A DNA stretch of 64,000 nucleotides from Hyphomicrobiales bacterium. GTDB taxonomy: Bacteria > Pseudomonadota > Alphaproteobacteria > Rhizobiales > Ancalomicrobiaceae. A program made the translations under genes and the position numbers. Where the stretch lies: assembly GCA_021286855.1 (NCBI GenBank), contig JAJTBO010000001.1, positions 434,001 to 498,000 on the forward strand. The letters run 5' to 3'. The notes below the pieces were generated by a model, which was not told the origin of the DNA, did no database searches, and worked only from the letters and a program-made list of their open reading frames with translations. Numbering within the stretch: position 1 is the stretch's first letter; each line of letters opens with the position of its first letter. Positions 11,481 through 21,328 of this stretch are shown one piece after another.

Positions 11481-13151
11481 TCAGCGGAACAGCACCAGCG
11501 CCTTGGTCAGGGTGATCCAGATACCCCAGGCGAGCGGGATCCAGACGACCGCCCAGGCGAGCGTCACCTTCCAGGAATGGGTCACTTCCTCGCCGAGCGC
11601 CGCGACGTCGGAGGCGAAGTGCTGGTGGGTGTCGTCGGCGATCTTCTTCTCCTCGGCGACTTCCTCTTCGCTCATGTGCAGTTTCTCGGAGACCGGGGTC
11701 ACCGCCCAGTTGCAGATCGCGCCGAGCGCCAGGAGCCCCGCCAGGATGTACATGGTGATCGAGTAGACGTCGGCCCGCGCCACGCCGTGGTCGAGCTGAT
11801 ACTCGCGGATGTAGTTGACGATGCTCGGGCCGAAGAGACCCGCCGCCGACCAGGCGGTGAGGAGGCGGCCGTGGATCGCGCCGACCATCTTGGTGCCGAA
11901 CATGTCGGCGAGATAGGCCGGAACCGTCGCGAAGCCGCCGCCGTACATCGACAGGATCACGCAGAAGATCAGCACGAAGACCGGCAGCGCCCCCGCCTTC
12001 GCCGCGCTCGGCACCGCCGCGTAGAGCGCGAGCCCGAGCAGGAAGAAGGTGAAGTAGGTCGCCTTGCGGCCGATCTTGTCGGAGAGCGAGGCCCAGAAGA
12101 ACCGACCGCCGATGTTGAACAGCGACAGGAGCCCGGTGAAGCCGGCCGCCACCGCCGCGATCTGGCCCTTCTGCGCCGCGGTCAGCTGCGAGAAGGTCGC
12201 GTCGACGCCGATCAGCTTGCCGCCGAACACTTCCTGCAAGAGCGGCGAGGCCATGCCGAGAATGCCGATGCCGGCGGTGACGTTGAGGCAGAGCACCCAC
12301 CACACCAGCCAGAACTGCTTGGTCTTCCAGGCGTCGTCGAGATGGACGTGCTTGGAGGTGATCAGCGCGTTCGAAGACGCCGCCGGCGGCGTCCAGCCGG
12401 CCGGCTTCCAGCCGTCGACCGGCACCCGGTAGCCGAGCGCGCCGCCCATCATGAAGAGGAAATAGATCACGCCGAGCACGACGAAGGTCTGCCACACGCC
12501 GACCGAGGTCGGCGTCGCGAAGCTCTTCATCAGCATGTCGGCGAGCGGCGCGCCGATCATCGCGCCGCCGCCGAAGCCCATGATCGCCATGCCGGTCGCC
12601 ATGCCGCGCCGGTCGGGGAACCATTTGATCAGCGTCGACACCGGCGAAATGTAGCCGAGCCCGAGGCCGACGCCGCCGAGGACTCCCGAGCCGAGCCACA
12701 TCAGCCAGAGCTGGTGCGTCTTCACGCCGATCGCGGAGACGAAGAAGCCGCCGCCCCAGCACAGCGCCGCGACGACGCCGGCCTTGCGTGGGCCCGCCTT
12801 CTCGAGCCAGCCGCCCCAGATCGCCGCCGACGAGCCGAGGAAGACGAAGAACAGCGTGTACATCCACCCCAGGCTGGAGATCTTCCAGTCGCAGGAGGTG
12901 GTGAAGAGTTCGCCGATCAGGCCCATGTCGGCGGGACAGGCGACCGGCGCGGTCACCCCGAGGGCGCGCGACAGCGGCAGCCAGAACACCGAGAAGCCGT
13001 AGGCCATCCCGATGCACAGATGGATCGCCAGCGCCGCCGGCGGCGCCAGCCACCGATTGAAGCCGGGTCTGGCGATGGTGTGGGAGCGATCGAGGAACGC
13101 GAACGCCCCCGACGGGGCCGACGCGCGGCCCGCGTTGTCCATGCTCGTCAT
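11481..13151 (-). CDS. OFA-type MFS transporter (oxalate/formate antiporter family)
   Basis: A 556-residue inner-membrane carrier with about 12 hydrophobic segments and a long soluble C-terminal tail. The motif [21 protein letters not shown] and the opening [17 protein letters not shown] are characteristic of the OFA (oxalate/formate antiporter) branch of the major facilitator superfamily. OFA members exchange oxalate and formate or move other small carboxylates. The start at 13151 is supported by a strong GGGGGAAG ribosome site. It follows fdsD by 124 bases on the same strand and may share its transcript. Import or export of formate or oxalate is an inference from family and neighbours. Confidence 0.85.
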   Translation of the reverse strand: MTSMDNAGRASAPSGAFAFLDRSHTIARPGFNRWLAPPAALAIHLCIGMAYGFSVFWLPLSRALGVTAPVACPADMGLIGELFTTSCDWKISSLGWMYTLFFVFLGSSAAIWGGWLEKAGPRKAGVVAALCWGGGFFVSAIGVKTHQLWLMWLGSGVLGGVGLGLGYISPVSTLIKWFPDRRGMATGMAIMGFGGGAMIGAPLADMLMKSFATPTSVGVWQTFVVLGVIYFLFMMGGALGYRVPVDGWKPAGWTPPAASSNALITSKHVHLDDAWKTKQFWLVWWVLCLNVTAGIGILGMASPLLQEVFGGKLIGVDATFSQLTAAQKGQIAAVAAGFTGLLSLFNIGGRFFWASLSDKIGRKATYFTFFLLGLALYAAVPSAAKAGALPVFVLIFCVILSMYGGGFATVPAYLADMFGTKMVGAIHGRLLTAWSAAGLFGPSIVNYIREYQLDHGVARADVYSITMYILAGLLALGAICNWAVTPVSEKLHMSEEEVAEEKKIADDTHQHFASDVAALGEEVTHSWKVTLAWAVVWIPLAWGIWITLTKALVLFR

Positions 13152-13275
13152 GTCTTCCCCCCTACGTCGGTTCGCCGACGGTGTTTGGCGACGGGCCTGC
13201 CGCCCGTCTGTCGTGGCCGGGACCCGCCCGGCGGCTCCTCGGACGCCCCGGCGTCCGCGGAAGGGTCTTGGAACC

Positions 13276-13482
13276 TCAGCCGGCGAGCCGCTCGATCGCG
13301 GCCTTCGCCACGCTTTCGAGCCCTTCGCCGCCGGCAGCGGCATGCGCGCGGATCGCGGCTCGCATGCGCGGGTCCCAATTCTTCGCGATGTGGTCGGCGA
13401 CCGCCGCCTCCGCCCCCGCGCCTTGAACGCGGAAGAAGTCGGCGATCTGATTGGCCATGCTGACGAGCTTGTCGGCGTCCAT
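13276..13482 (-). CDS. fdsD: Formate dehydrogenase delta subunit FdsD
   Basis: A small 68-residue protein starting MDADKLVSMANQIADFF, with a central WDPRMR motif. This matches FdsD, the small subunit or assembly factor encoded at the end of fds operons, which is needed for an active enzyme in Cupriavidus and Rhodobacter. The WDPRMR motif with hydrophobic helices either side is the family hallmark. It begins 5 bases after the fdsA stop, so translation is probably coupled. Confidence 0.9.
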   Translation of the reverse strand: MDADKLVSMANQIADFFRVQGAGAEAAVADHIAKNWDPRMRAAIRAHAAAGGEGLESVAKAAIERLAG

Positions 13483-13487
13483 GCGTG

Positions 13488-16331
13488 TCACTCCGCCGCG
13501 TCCACCCGCCGGGCCTCGCGGGCCTGCCGGTCGTAGTCGATCTGCCAGTCCGAAGGCCCGTTCGAGGGCGAGACCTGCACCGCCGTCACCTTGTATTCGG
13601 GACAGTTGGTCGCCCAGTCGGAGTTCTCGGTGGTCACCACGTTGGCCTGCGTCGCCGGGTGGTGGAAGGTCGTGTAGACGACCCCCGGCGCGACGCGGTC
13701 CGTGATCGTGGCGCGCAGCGACATCTCGCCGGCCCGGCTCGCCACCCGAACGAGGTCGCCGTCGCGCACGCCGCGATCCTCCGCGTCCTGCGGATGGATC
13801 TCGAGCACGTCCTCGGCGTGCCAGACGACGTTCGCCGTGCGTCGCGTCTGCGCGCCCACATTGTACTGCGACAGCACCCGGCCGGTGGTCAGCAAGAGCG
13901 GGAAGCGCGGGCCGACCTTCTCGGTCGTCGCCACGTATTCGGTCAGCATGAACTTGCCCTTGCCGCGGACGAAGCCGTCGACGTGCATGATCGGCGAGCC
14001 GTCCGGATGGGCGGCGTTCACCGGCCATTGCAGGCTTTCGCGCTCCAGCCGCTCGTAGGAGACCCCGGCGAAGCTCGGCGTCGACCGCGCGATCTCGTCC
14101 ATGATCTCGCTCGGATGGGCGTAGGCCCAGTCGAGCCCCAGCGCCCGGGCGAGATCCTGCGTCGCCTCCCAATCGGCCTTGCCGGCCTTCGGCGTCGTCA
14201 CCCGGCGCACCCGCTGGATGCGGCGTTCGGCGTTGGTGAAGGTGCCGTCCTTCTCGAGGAAGGTCGCCCCCGGCAGGAAGACGTGGGCGTAGTTGGCGGT
14301 CTCGTTGAGGAACAGGTCCTGCACCACCACGCATTCCATCGCCGCGAGCGCCGCGGCGACGTGCTTGGTGTTCGGGTCGGACTGGAGGATGTCCTCGCCC
14401 TGGACGTACATCCCGAGGAACGAACCCTCGAGCGCCGCGTCGAACATGTTCGGGATCCTGAGACCCGGCTCGGCGTCGAGCGTCACGCCCCACAGCTCCT
14501 CGAACAGCGACCGCGTCGCGTCGTCGGAGACGTGGCGATAGCCGGAGAACTCGTGCGGGAACGAGCCCATGTCGCACGAGCCCTGCACGTTGTTCTGGCC
14601 GCGGAGCGGGTTCACGCCGACGCCCTCGCGGCCGATGTTGCCGGTCGCCATGGCGAGATTGGCGATCGCCATCACGGCGGTGGTGCCTTGGCTGTGCTCG
14701 GTGACGCCGAGGCCGTAGTAGATCGCCCCGGCGCCGCCGGTCGCATAGAGCCGCGCCGCGCCGCGGATCTCCGCGGCCGGCACGCCGGAAATCTTTTCGA
14801 CCTCCTCCGGCGCATGGCGTGGATCGGCGGCGAAACCCGCCCAGTGCTGGAAGTCCTCCCAGTCACAGCGCTCGCGCACGAAGGCCTCGTCGACCAACCC
14901 CTCGGTGACGATCACATGGGCGAGGGCGGTGAGCACCGCGACGTTGGTGCCGGGCCGGAGCGCCAGATGATGCGCCGCCTCGATGTGGGCGCTGCGGACG
15001 AGATCGATCCGGCGCGGATCGATCACGATCAGCTTCGCCCCCTGGCGCAGGCGCTTCTTCAGTCGCGAGGCGAAGACCGGGTGGCCGTCGGTCGGATTGG
15101 CGCCGATGACGATCACCACGTCGGTCTTCTCGACCGAATCGAAGTTCTGCGTGCCGGCCGAGGTGCCGTAGGCGACCTTGAGTCCGTAGCCGGTCGGCGA
15201 ATGGCAGACACGGGCGCAGGTGTCGACGTTGTTGTTGCCGAAGCCGGCGCGGATCAGCTTCTGGACGAGGAAGGTCTCCTCGTTGGTGCAGCGCGACGAG
15301 GTGATGCCGCCGATCGAGCGGCGACCCGCCTTCGCCTGGATCCGCCGGAATTCCGAGGCGGCGTGATCGATCGCCTCCTTCCAGGAGACCTCCCGCCAGG
15401 GATCGGTGATCTTCGCCCGGATCATCGGCCTGGTGATCCGTTCGCGGTGGTTGGCCCAACCCCAGGCGAAGCGGCCCTTGACGCAGGAGTGGCCGCGATT
15501 GGCCGCGCCGTCCTTCCAGGGCACCATGCGCACGACCTCCTCGCCGCGCATCTCCGCCTTGAAGGTGCAGCCCACCCCGCAATAGGCGCAGGTGGTGACG
15601 ACCGAACGTTCCGGCTGGCCGATCTCGATCAGGCTCTTCTCCGAGAGCGTCGCCGTCGGGCAGGCCTGGACGCAGGCGCCGCAGGAGACGCATTCCGAAC
15701 CGAGGAAGCTCTCGCCCATCCCCGGCGACACCCGGCTGTCGAAGCCGCGCCCCGAAATCGTCAGCGCGAAGGTGCCCTGCACCTCGGCGCAGGCGCGCAC
15801 GCAGCGCGAACAGACGATGCACTTCGACGAATCGAAGGTGAAATAGGGATTGGACTCGTCCTTCGTCAGATCGAGATGCGTCTCGATCGGCGCGTCCTTG
15901 CCCTTGCCGTAGCGCACGTCGCGCAGGCCGACCTTGCCGGCCTGGGTCTGCAGTTCGCAGTTGCCGTTCGCCGCGCAGGTCAGGCAGTCGAGCGGATGGT
16001 CGGAGATGGTCAGCTCCATCACCCCGCGCCGCAGACGCTTCAGCCGCTCGGTCTGGGTGTGGACCACCATGCCCGGCGCGACCGGCGTCGTGCAGGAGGA
16101 CGGCGTGCCGGGCCGCCCTTCGATCTCCACGAGACACAGCCGGCAGGCGCCGAAGGCGTCGAGCGTGTCGGTGGCGCAGAGCTTCGGAATCTCGGTTCCG
16201 ATCTCCATCGCCGCGCGCATGATCGAAGTACCCTCGGCGACCGTCACGGAGCGGCCGTCGATGGTCAGCGTCACCGGCTTTTCGGCGCGGGAGGCCGGGG
16301 TGCCGTAGTCGATTTCGGAGACGAGCGTCAT
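13488..16331 (-). CDS. fdsA: NAD-dependent formate dehydrogenase alpha subunit FdsA
   Basis: The catalytic Mo/W bis-MGD subunit, oxidising formate to CO2. In the 947 residues one sees a [2Fe-2S] domain (Cys 52, 63, 66, 80), the His/Cys cluster site (His112, Cys116, Cys119, Cys125) and two ferredoxin-type [4Fe-4S] sites (about 171-224). Another cluster motif, CAYCGVGC, lies at about 248-255. The molybdopterin domain holds the active pair Cys376-His377 in CARVCHSPT. It is the Cys form, not selenocysteine. The C-terminal dinucleotide-binding domain ends near residue 940. The start at 16331 lies 10 bases after the fdsB stop with a GAGG site. Maturation needs FdhD, MoaA and MobA, all encoded in this window. 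Confidence 0.97.
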   Translation of the reverse strand: MTLVSEIDYGTPASRAEKPVTLTIDGRSVTVAEGTSIMRAAMEIGTEIPKLCATDTLDAFGACRLCLVEIEGRPGTPSSCTTPVAPGMVVHTQTERLKRLRRGVMELTISDHPLDCLTCAANGNCELQTQAGKVGLRDVRYGKGKDAPIETHLDLTKDESNPYFTFDSSKCIVCSRCVRACAEVQGTFALTISGRGFDSRVSPGMGESFLGSECVSCGACVQACPTATLSEKSLIEIGQPERSVVTTCAYCGVGCTFKAEMRGEEVVRMVPWKDGAANRGHSCVKGRFAWGWANHRERITRPMIRAKITDPWREVSWKEAIDHAASEFRRIQAKAGRRSIGGITSSRCTNEETFLVQKLIRAGFGNNNVDTCARVCHSPTGYGLKVAYGTSAGTQNFDSVEKTDVVIVIGANPTDGHPVFASRLKKRLRQGAKLIVIDPRRIDLVRSAHIEAAHHLALRPGTNVAVLTALAHVIVTEGLVDEAFVRERCDWEDFQHWAGFAADPRHAPEEVEKISGVPAAEIRGAARLYATGGAGAIYYGLGVTEHSQGTTAVMAIANLAMATGNIGREGVGVNPLRGQNNVQGSCDMGSFPHEFSGYRHVSDDATRSLFEELWGVTLDAEPGLRIPNMFDAALEGSFLGMYVQGEDILQSDPNTKHVAAALAAMECVVVQDLFLNETANYAHVFLPGATFLEKDGTFTNAERRIQRVRRVTTPKAGKADWEATQDLARALGLDWAYAHPSEIMDEIARSTPSFAGVSYERLERESLQWPVNAAHPDGSPIMHVDGFVRGKGKFMLTEYVATTEKVGPRFPLLLTTGRVLSQYNVGAQTRRTANVVWHAEDVLEIHPQDAEDRGVRDGDLVRVASRAGEMSLRATITDRVAPGVVYTTFHHPATQANVVTTENSDWATNCPEYKVTAVQVSPSNGPSDWQIDYDRQAREARRVDAAE

Positions 16332-16341
16332 CGGTGGCGCC

Positions 16342-17898
16342 TCATTCGGCCGCGGCGCGGGGGCTCGCCCCACGGCGGAAATCGTCCGGGAAATGGGTCA
16401 TGGCGGAGACGACGGGATAGGGGATGAAGCCGCCGAGCGCGCACAGCGAGCCCGCCTTCATCGTCTCGCAGAGATCGGCGAGAAGCTCGAGATCGGCCGC
16501 GCCGGCGTGTCCGGCGATGACCTTCTCCATCACCTCGCGCCCGCGCACCGCGCCGATCCGGCACGGCGTGCACTTGCCGCAGCTCTCCTCCGCCCCGAAC
16601 TCGAAGGCGAAATGCGCCTGTTCGGCCATGTCGACGGTGTCGTCGAAGACCACGACGCCGCCGTGGCCGACGAGGCCGCCGGCCGCATGGAAGGCCTCGT
16701 AGTCGTAGGGCGTGTCGAACAGCGCGACCGGGAAATAGGCGCCGAGCGGCCCGCCGCACTGCGCCGCCCGGACCGGCCGGCCCGACGCCGTGCCGCCGCC
16801 GATCTCGTTCACGATGTCGCCGAGGGTGACGCCGAAGGCGGTCTCGTAGAGCCCGCCGAAGCGCACGTTGCCGGCGATCTGGATCGGCATGGTGCCGCGC
16901 GACCGGCCGAGCCCGAAGTCGGCGTAGGCCTGCGCGCCCTCGGCGAGGATGGCGGGGATGGTGGCGAGCGACAGGAGATTGTTGACGACGGTCGGCTTGC
17001 CGAAGAGGCCGGCGATGGCCGGCAGCGGCGGCTTCGCCCGGACGATGCCGCGCTTGCCCTCGATGCTCTCCATCAACGCCGTCTCTTCGCCGCAGACATA
17101 GGCCCCAGCGCCGACCCTGAGCTCGAGCTCGAAACGCCGCCCCGAGCCCATCACGTCCTGGCCGAGGAAGCCGGCGGCGCGCGCGATCTCGATCGCTTCC
17201 GCGAAGGCGGCGTTGGCGTGCGGATATTCGGAGCGCGAATAGACGAAGCCCTTCTCCGCGCCGACCGCGACGCCGCAGATCGCCATGCCCTCGATCAGCG
17301 AGAACGGATCGCCCTCCATGATCATCCGGTCGGCGAAGGTGCCGCTGTCGCCCTCGTCGGCGTTGCAGATGACGTATTTGCGGTCCGCCTTGGCCATGGC
17401 GACCGTCTTCCACTTGACGCCGGTCGGAAAGCCCGCGCCGCCGCGGCCTCTGAGCCCCGACAGCGACACTTCTTCGAGCGTGCCGACGTCGCCGAGCTCG
17501 AGCGCGCGCGCGAGCCCCTTCCAGCCGCCGTGCGCCGCGTAGTCGTCGAGCGACAGCGGATCGACGATGCCGCAACGGGCGAAGGTCAGCCGCGTCTGCT
17601 TGGCCAGCCAGGGAAACTCCTCGGTCTTGCCGATGCACTGCGGATGCGCGCCGCCCTCGACGAAACCGGCGTCGAACAGCGAAGTGACGTCGTCGGCCGT
17701 CACCTCCCGGTAGCCGACGCGGCCGAACGGCGTCTCGACCTCGACCAGCGGCTCCAGGAAGAACGCCCCGCGCGAGCCGTTGCGCACGATCTCGATCTCG
17801 AGCCCGCGCGCCGCCGCTTCGCCGGCGATCGCCGCCGCCACGCAGTCGGCTCCGACGGCCAACGCCGCCACGTCCTTCGGCACGAAGATCCGGCTCAT
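16342..17898 (-). CDS. fdsB: NAD-dependent formate dehydrogenase beta subunit FdsB
   Basis: The FMN- and NAD-binding diaphorase subunit (518 residues), homologous to NuoF. It has an N-terminal thioredoxin-like extension and then the FMN/NADH site GLRGRGGAGFPTGVKWK. CNADEGDSGTFADR and GAGAYVCGEETALMESIEG follow. The [4Fe-4S] ligands are ESCGKCTPCRIG plus a later Cys in SLCALGGF. It passes electrons from FdsA to NAD+. The start codon overlaps the fdsG stop by 4 bases (ATGA), which indicates translational coupling. Confidence 0.96.
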   Translation of the reverse strand: MSRIFVPKDVAALAVGADCVAAAIAGEAAARGLEIEIVRNGSRGAFFLEPLVEVETPFGRVGYREVTADDVTSLFDAGFVEGGAHPQCIGKTEEFPWLAKQTRLTFARCGIVDPLSLDDYAAHGGWKGLARALELGDVGTLEEVSLSGLRGRGGAGFPTGVKWKTVAMAKADRKYVICNADEGDSGTFADRMIMEGDPFSLIEGMAICGVAVGAEKGFVYSRSEYPHANAAFAEAIEIARAAGFLGQDVMGSGRRFELELRVGAGAYVCGEETALMESIEGKRGIVRAKPPLPAIAGLFGKPTVVNNLLSLATIPAILAEGAQAYADFGLGRSRGTMPIQIAGNVRFGGLYETAFGVTLGDIVNEIGGGTASGRPVRAAQCGGPLGAYFPVALFDTPYDYEAFHAAGGLVGHGGVVVFDDTVDMAEQAHFAFEFGAEESCGKCTPCRIGAVRGREVMEKVIAGHAGAADLELLADLCETMKAGSLCALGGFIPYPVVSAMTHFPDDFRRGASPRAAAE

Positions 17899-18368
17899 CC
17901 CGCGATCTCCTCGACCAGACGCTCCGCCCCGACCTTGTCGAGCCGCGCGAAGGGAATGCCGTCGACCATCGCCGAGGGGCCGGAGGCGCAGAGCCCCAGG
18001 CAATAGACCGGCTCCAGCGTCACCCGCCCGTCGGCCGAGGTCTCGTACCACTTCAGCCCGAGCAGCTCGGCGATGCGATCGCCGATCGCCCGCCCGCCGC
18101 GCGCCTGACAGCTCTCGGCCCGGCACACCTTGACCACCACGCGGCCCGCCGGGGTCTCGCGGAAGTCCTGGTAGAAGGTGACGATGCCGTGCATCTCGGC
18201 GCGGCTGACGCCGAGCGCCTCCGCGACCATCCGCACCGCCTCCGGGGCGACGTGGCCGAAGGCCTCCTGCAGCGCGTGCAGGATCGGCAGAGCCGGCCCC
18301 TCGAGATGGAGATGAGCGTCGATGATCTCGCGGGCGCGGGTCGCGTCCCAGGGCGAGCGAGCGGGCAT
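17895..18368 (-). CDS. fdsG: NAD-dependent formate dehydrogenase gamma subunit FdsG
   Basis: A NuoE-like [2Fe-2S] subunit of 157 residues. The cluster ligands appear as CRAESCQARG and, about 40 residues later, CLGLCASGP. The N-terminal helical part includes LPILHALQEAFGHV and IVTFYQDFRETP, typical of the thioredoxin-like 24-kDa family. The start at 18368 has a GAGAGGAA site 3-4 bases upstream; longer in-frame starts lack family similarity. It is the first gene of the fdsGBA-D order and has a 136-base leader in front, between it and the LysR gene. Confidence 0.95.
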   Translation of the reverse strand: MPARSPWDATRAREIIDAHLHLEGPALPILHALQEAFGHVAPEAVRMVAEALGVSRAEMHGIVTFYQDFRETPAGRVVVKVCRAESCQARGGRAIGDRIAELLGLKWYETSADGRVTLEPVYCLGLCASGPSAMVDGIPFARLDKVGAERLVEEIAG

Positions 18369-18443
18369 GGTTCCTCTCGGCGTTTTACAATCGTTTGAAT
18401 TTTGAGGCATGGAGCCTGATCCTCGATCGGCGTTCAAGTCAAA

Positions 18444-18476
18444 AATTCCGTCGATCGATCGGAAATCCTGATCGAT
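18444..18476. promoter_or_regulatory. Inverted repeat in fdsG leader, possible LysR-type site
   Basis: ATCGATC-N9-GATCGAT (18454-18476) is a perfect 7-base inverted repeat. A second overlapping pair, TTCCG and CGGAA, begins at 18446. LysR-type regulators bind interrupted dyads of this kind (T-N11-A). It lies about 80-110 bases before the fdsG start, directly after the LysR gene. The assignment to that regulator is an inference. Confidence 0.45.
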
Positions 18477-18504
18477 CTTCCACGACACGGTTCCTCGACG
18501 CGCC

Positions 18505-19407
18505 TCAGTCCATCGCCGCCAGGACGTTGGCGAGCCGGCGCGCCTCCTCGATCAGCGCCGCGACCAGCGGCGCGCGCGGTTCGCGGGTGGTGGTCACGAG
18601 GCCGACGGTGTGGTCGACCGCCGGCTCGACGATCGGGATGATCGCGATCTCCGGCGGGTGGAGCCCCAGCGCCTCGGCCAGGATGCGCGGCATCACCGAC
18701 GACCAGCGGCCGGTGCGCACATGCGCGGCGAGCACCAGGATCGAATTCGATTCGAGCTGCGCGTCGGCGGTGTGCCCGACCTCGGCGAGCAGCCGGTCGA
18801 CGATCCGTCGGTTCTGCATGTCCGGGGTGAGGAGGCACAGCGGCAGATCGCCGATCTCGGCCCAGGTGACCGTGGCGCGGTCGCCGAGCGGATGGCCGGC
18901 CCCGGTGACGAGGTGATGGCGCTCGCGATAGAGCGGCGTCGTCGCCACCCGCCCGAGCGGTTCATTGTCGAGATAGGTCAGGCAGGCGTCGATCTCGAGA
19001 TCTTCGAGCAGCCGCAGCGCCTGCGCCGAAGTGCGCGAGAACACCGAGAGCTTGACCTCCGGCCAGCGCGCCGAGAAGGCGGTGGTCAGGCGCGAGGCGA
19101 TCGGCAGCGCCGTCGGGATCACGGCGAGGCGCAGATGGCCGGAGAGCCCCTTCTTCATCGCGGCGAGATCCTCGCGCATGGCGCGGGCGTCGCCGACGAT
19201 CCGCCGCGCCCATTCGAGCGCCCGCTCGCCCTCCGCCGTGAACCCGACGAATCGCGACCCGCGCACCACCAAGGGCGCGCCGAACTGCTCCTCGAGCTGC
19301 CGGATCGAGGCGGAGAGGGTGGGTTGCGACACGCCGCAGGCCTCCGCCGCCCGCCCGAAATGCTTCTCGCGCGCCAGAGCCAGGAGATGGTCGAGCTTTT
19401 CGATCAT
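18505..19407 (-). CDS. LysR-family regulator, likely controls the fds operon
   Basis: A 300-residue LysR-type protein: winged helix-turn-helix at about 1-60 (LLALAREKHFGRAAEACGVSQPTLSASIRQLEEQF) and a co-inducer-binding domain from about 90 onwards. It lies directly upstream of fdsG on the same strand. LysR regulators called FdsR or similar accompany fds operons in Cupriavidus and Rhodobacter relatives, where formate availability controls expression. Its own regulation by formate is inferred, not seen. The MCP gene is divergent from it, 199 bases away. Confidence 0.88.
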   Translation of the reverse strand: MIEKLDHLLALAREKHFGRAAEACGVSQPTLSASIRQLEEQFGAPLVVRGSRFVGFTAEGERALEWARRIVGDARAMREDLAAMKKGLSGHLRLAVIPTALPIASRLTTAFSARWPEVKLSVFSRTSAQALRLLEDLEIDACLTYLDNEPLGRVATTPLYRERHHLVTGAGHPLGDRATVTWAEIGDLPLCLLTPDMQNRRIVDRLLAEVGHTADAQLESNSILVLAAHVRTGRWSSVMPRILAEALGLHPPEIAIIPIVEPAVDHTVGLVTTTREPRAPLVAALIEEARRLANVLAAMD

Positions 19408-19606
19408 GGAACGGTCTTCCTCGGCCCGATGTCACGACGGTTTCGTTGTAACCCGTGTGTTTCTACAAGCTCTTGTTGCCTAACGATTGATCAACATGAG
19501 CCATGTGATGATCGCTGCGGATTCGCACCCTGACGTCCCCTGCGTCTTTCGGGCCGAATCCTCCTACGGCGTACTGCGAAAGCGCCGAGAGTTCGAGGAC
19601 CAAGAC

Positions 19607-21322
19607 ATGAAGAAGCGGTTCGGGTTCGAAGGATCGATGACGACACGGGTCACGGCCATCGGCGTCGTCGCCGTCGTGTGCGCGATCGTCGCGCTGGCGG
19701 GGGTTTCCTGGTCGGTGCTCGCCGACTACGTCGCCACGGCGGCGTCCAATCGCCAGAACGCCAACATTCGCGCGGCCGCCTCCGTCCTCGAACGCGACTT
19801 CTCCGGCACGGCCGTCGTCTGGAGCGCCGACGGCACGCCGCGAATCACCATGTCTTCGATCCCGTCGTCCTTCGACGATCACCGCACCATCGATGCGATC
19901 AGCCGCGTGACCGGCGATACGACGACGTTGTTCGCCTTGGACGCGGACCGGGGGGAATTCGTCCGCGTCACCACCAACGTGAAGAAGCCGGACGGCGCGC
20001 GCGCGGTCGGAACCGTGCTCGGCAAGGCCGGTCCGGTTCACGCGGTCGTCGCGCGCGGCGAGACGTTCCACGGAACCGTCGACATCCTCGGCACGCCCTA
20101 TGTAACCACCTACGCGCCGGTCTTCTCGCCGGCCGGCGAGGTGGTCGGCATCCTCTATTCCGGCGTGAAGAAGTCGGTGGTCGACGCGATCATCGGATCT
20201 TGGACGCGCAACATCTCGATCGCCGGCGCAGGCGTGCTCGTGGTCGTGGTGGCCGGATTGTTCTTCTTCGGTCGTTCGGTCACCCGTCCGCTCGTCGACT
20301 TGAGTCGGGCGCTCGACCGGGTCTCCGGGGGCGATCTGTCCTGCGAAATGCCGCATCGCGCGCGTCACGACGAGGTCGGCGCGGTGGCGCGGGCGGCGGA
20401 CACGCTCCGCCTCGCCGCGGCGGAGCGGGTGCGCCTCGCCGCGACCAGCGATCGCGAGCATGAGGAACGCGACGCTGTCCAGAGGCGTGTCTCCGAACGC
20501 ATCTCCGATTTCCGCCGGTCGATTTCGGGGACGCTTTCGACCTTGAGCGACGGCGTCGGCGCGCTGACCGACACCGCCGCGCAACTCTCCGACCTCGCCC
20601 GCCGCGCCACCGCGGGAGCGGGCGACGCGTCGAGAGCGACCGGCGTGGCCTCGTCCGGCGCCGCGACCGTCGCCGGCGCCGCCGACGAACTGGCCGGTTC
20701 CGTCGGCGAGATCGAACGCCGTTCCGCGGCCGCGACCGAAGTGGTCGAGGCCGCGCGTCGCGCCGCCGAAGAATCGAGCGCGCGCATCGGCAGCCTCGCG
20801 GATGCGTCGAACCGGATCGGCGCCGTGCTAGATCTGATCCGCGACATCGCCGATCAGACCAACCTCCTCGCCTTGAACGCGACGATCGAAGCTGCCCGCG
20901 CCGGCGAAGCCGGCCGCGGCTTCGCCGTCGTCGCCTCCGAGGTCAAGACGCTGGCCGGTCAGACCGCCAAGGCGACCGACGAAATTTCCAGCCAGATCTC
21001 GGCGATCCGTTCCGAGGTCGGCGCCGCCGTCGCGGCGATCGGCGCGATCAGCGGTCGGATCGTCGAGGCCGCCTCCTACACCGAGGCGATCTCCGATTCG
21101 GTGACCCGTCAGGCCGCCGCCACCTCCGACATTTCGCGCAGCGCGCGCGAAGCGGCGCGCGAGGCCTCCGAGGCCGCCCGCGGCGTTTCGACCGTCAGCG
21201 ACCTGGCGGAGAACACCGACGGCGCGGCGCATCGCGTCACCGAGCTGAGTTCCGAACTGGCCGCACGAGCGCGCAGCCTCGATGGCGAGATCGAACGTTT
21301 CCTCGCGGACGTGGCGGCCTGA
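19607..21322 (+). CDS. Methyl-accepting chemotaxis protein with Cache sensor domain
   Basis: An inner-membrane chemoreceptor of 571 residues. A first membrane helix spans about 14-36. A periplasmic single-Cache-type sensor (about 45-195) contains [21 protein letters not shown], and a second helix lies near 205-222. The HAMP linker ([21 protein letters not shown]) is followed by the cytoplasmic coiled-coil signalling domain with the invariant tip [21 protein letters not shown]. No C-terminal CheR-binding pentapeptide is evident. Cache receptors of this kind often sense small organic acids, but the ligand is unknown. The start at 19607 is chosen for its GAGGA site and immediate basic residues before the first helix. 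Confidence 0.93.
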   Translation: MKKRFGFEGSMTTRVTAIGVVAVVCAIVALAGVSWSVLADYVATAASNRQNANIRAAASVLERDFSGTAVVWSADGTPRITMSSIPSSFDDHRTIDAISRVTGDTTTLFALDADRGEFVRVTTNVKKPDGARAVGTVLGKAGPVHAVVARGETFHGTVDILGTPYVTTYAPVFSPAGEVVGILYSGVKKSVVDAIIGSWTRNISIAGAGVLVVVVAGLFFFGRSVTRPLVDLSRALDRVSGGDLSCEMPHRARHDEVGAVARAADTLRLAAAERVRLAATSDREHEERDAVQRRVSERISDFRRSISGTLSTLSDGVGALTDTAAQLSDLARRATAGAGDASRATGVASSGAATVAGAADELAGSVGEIERRSAAATEVVEAARRAAEESSARIGSLADASNRIGAVLDLIRDIADQTNLLALNATIEAARAGEAGRGFAVVASEVKTLAGQTAKATDEISSQISAIRSEVGAAVAAIGAISGRIVEAASYTEAISDSVTRQAAATSDISRSAREAAREASEAARGVSTVSDLAENTDGAAHRVTELSSELAARARSLDGEIERFLADVAA

Positions 21323-21328
21323 CGGCGC

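Noticed and set aside
13488-16331. Selenocysteine formate dehydrogenase
   Set aside because: The active-site codon in CARVCHSPT encodes Cys, and there is no in-frame TGA in the gene.
11466-16427. Very long open frames opposite the OFA-type and fdsA genes
   Set aside because: They are Arg/His/Asp-rich translations of the reverse strand of well-identified genes. Long antisense frames are expected when third positions are nearly all G or C. The same holds opposite uvrB, the TRAP permease and the TRAP receptors, where the antisense frames of both receptors even match each other because the genes do.
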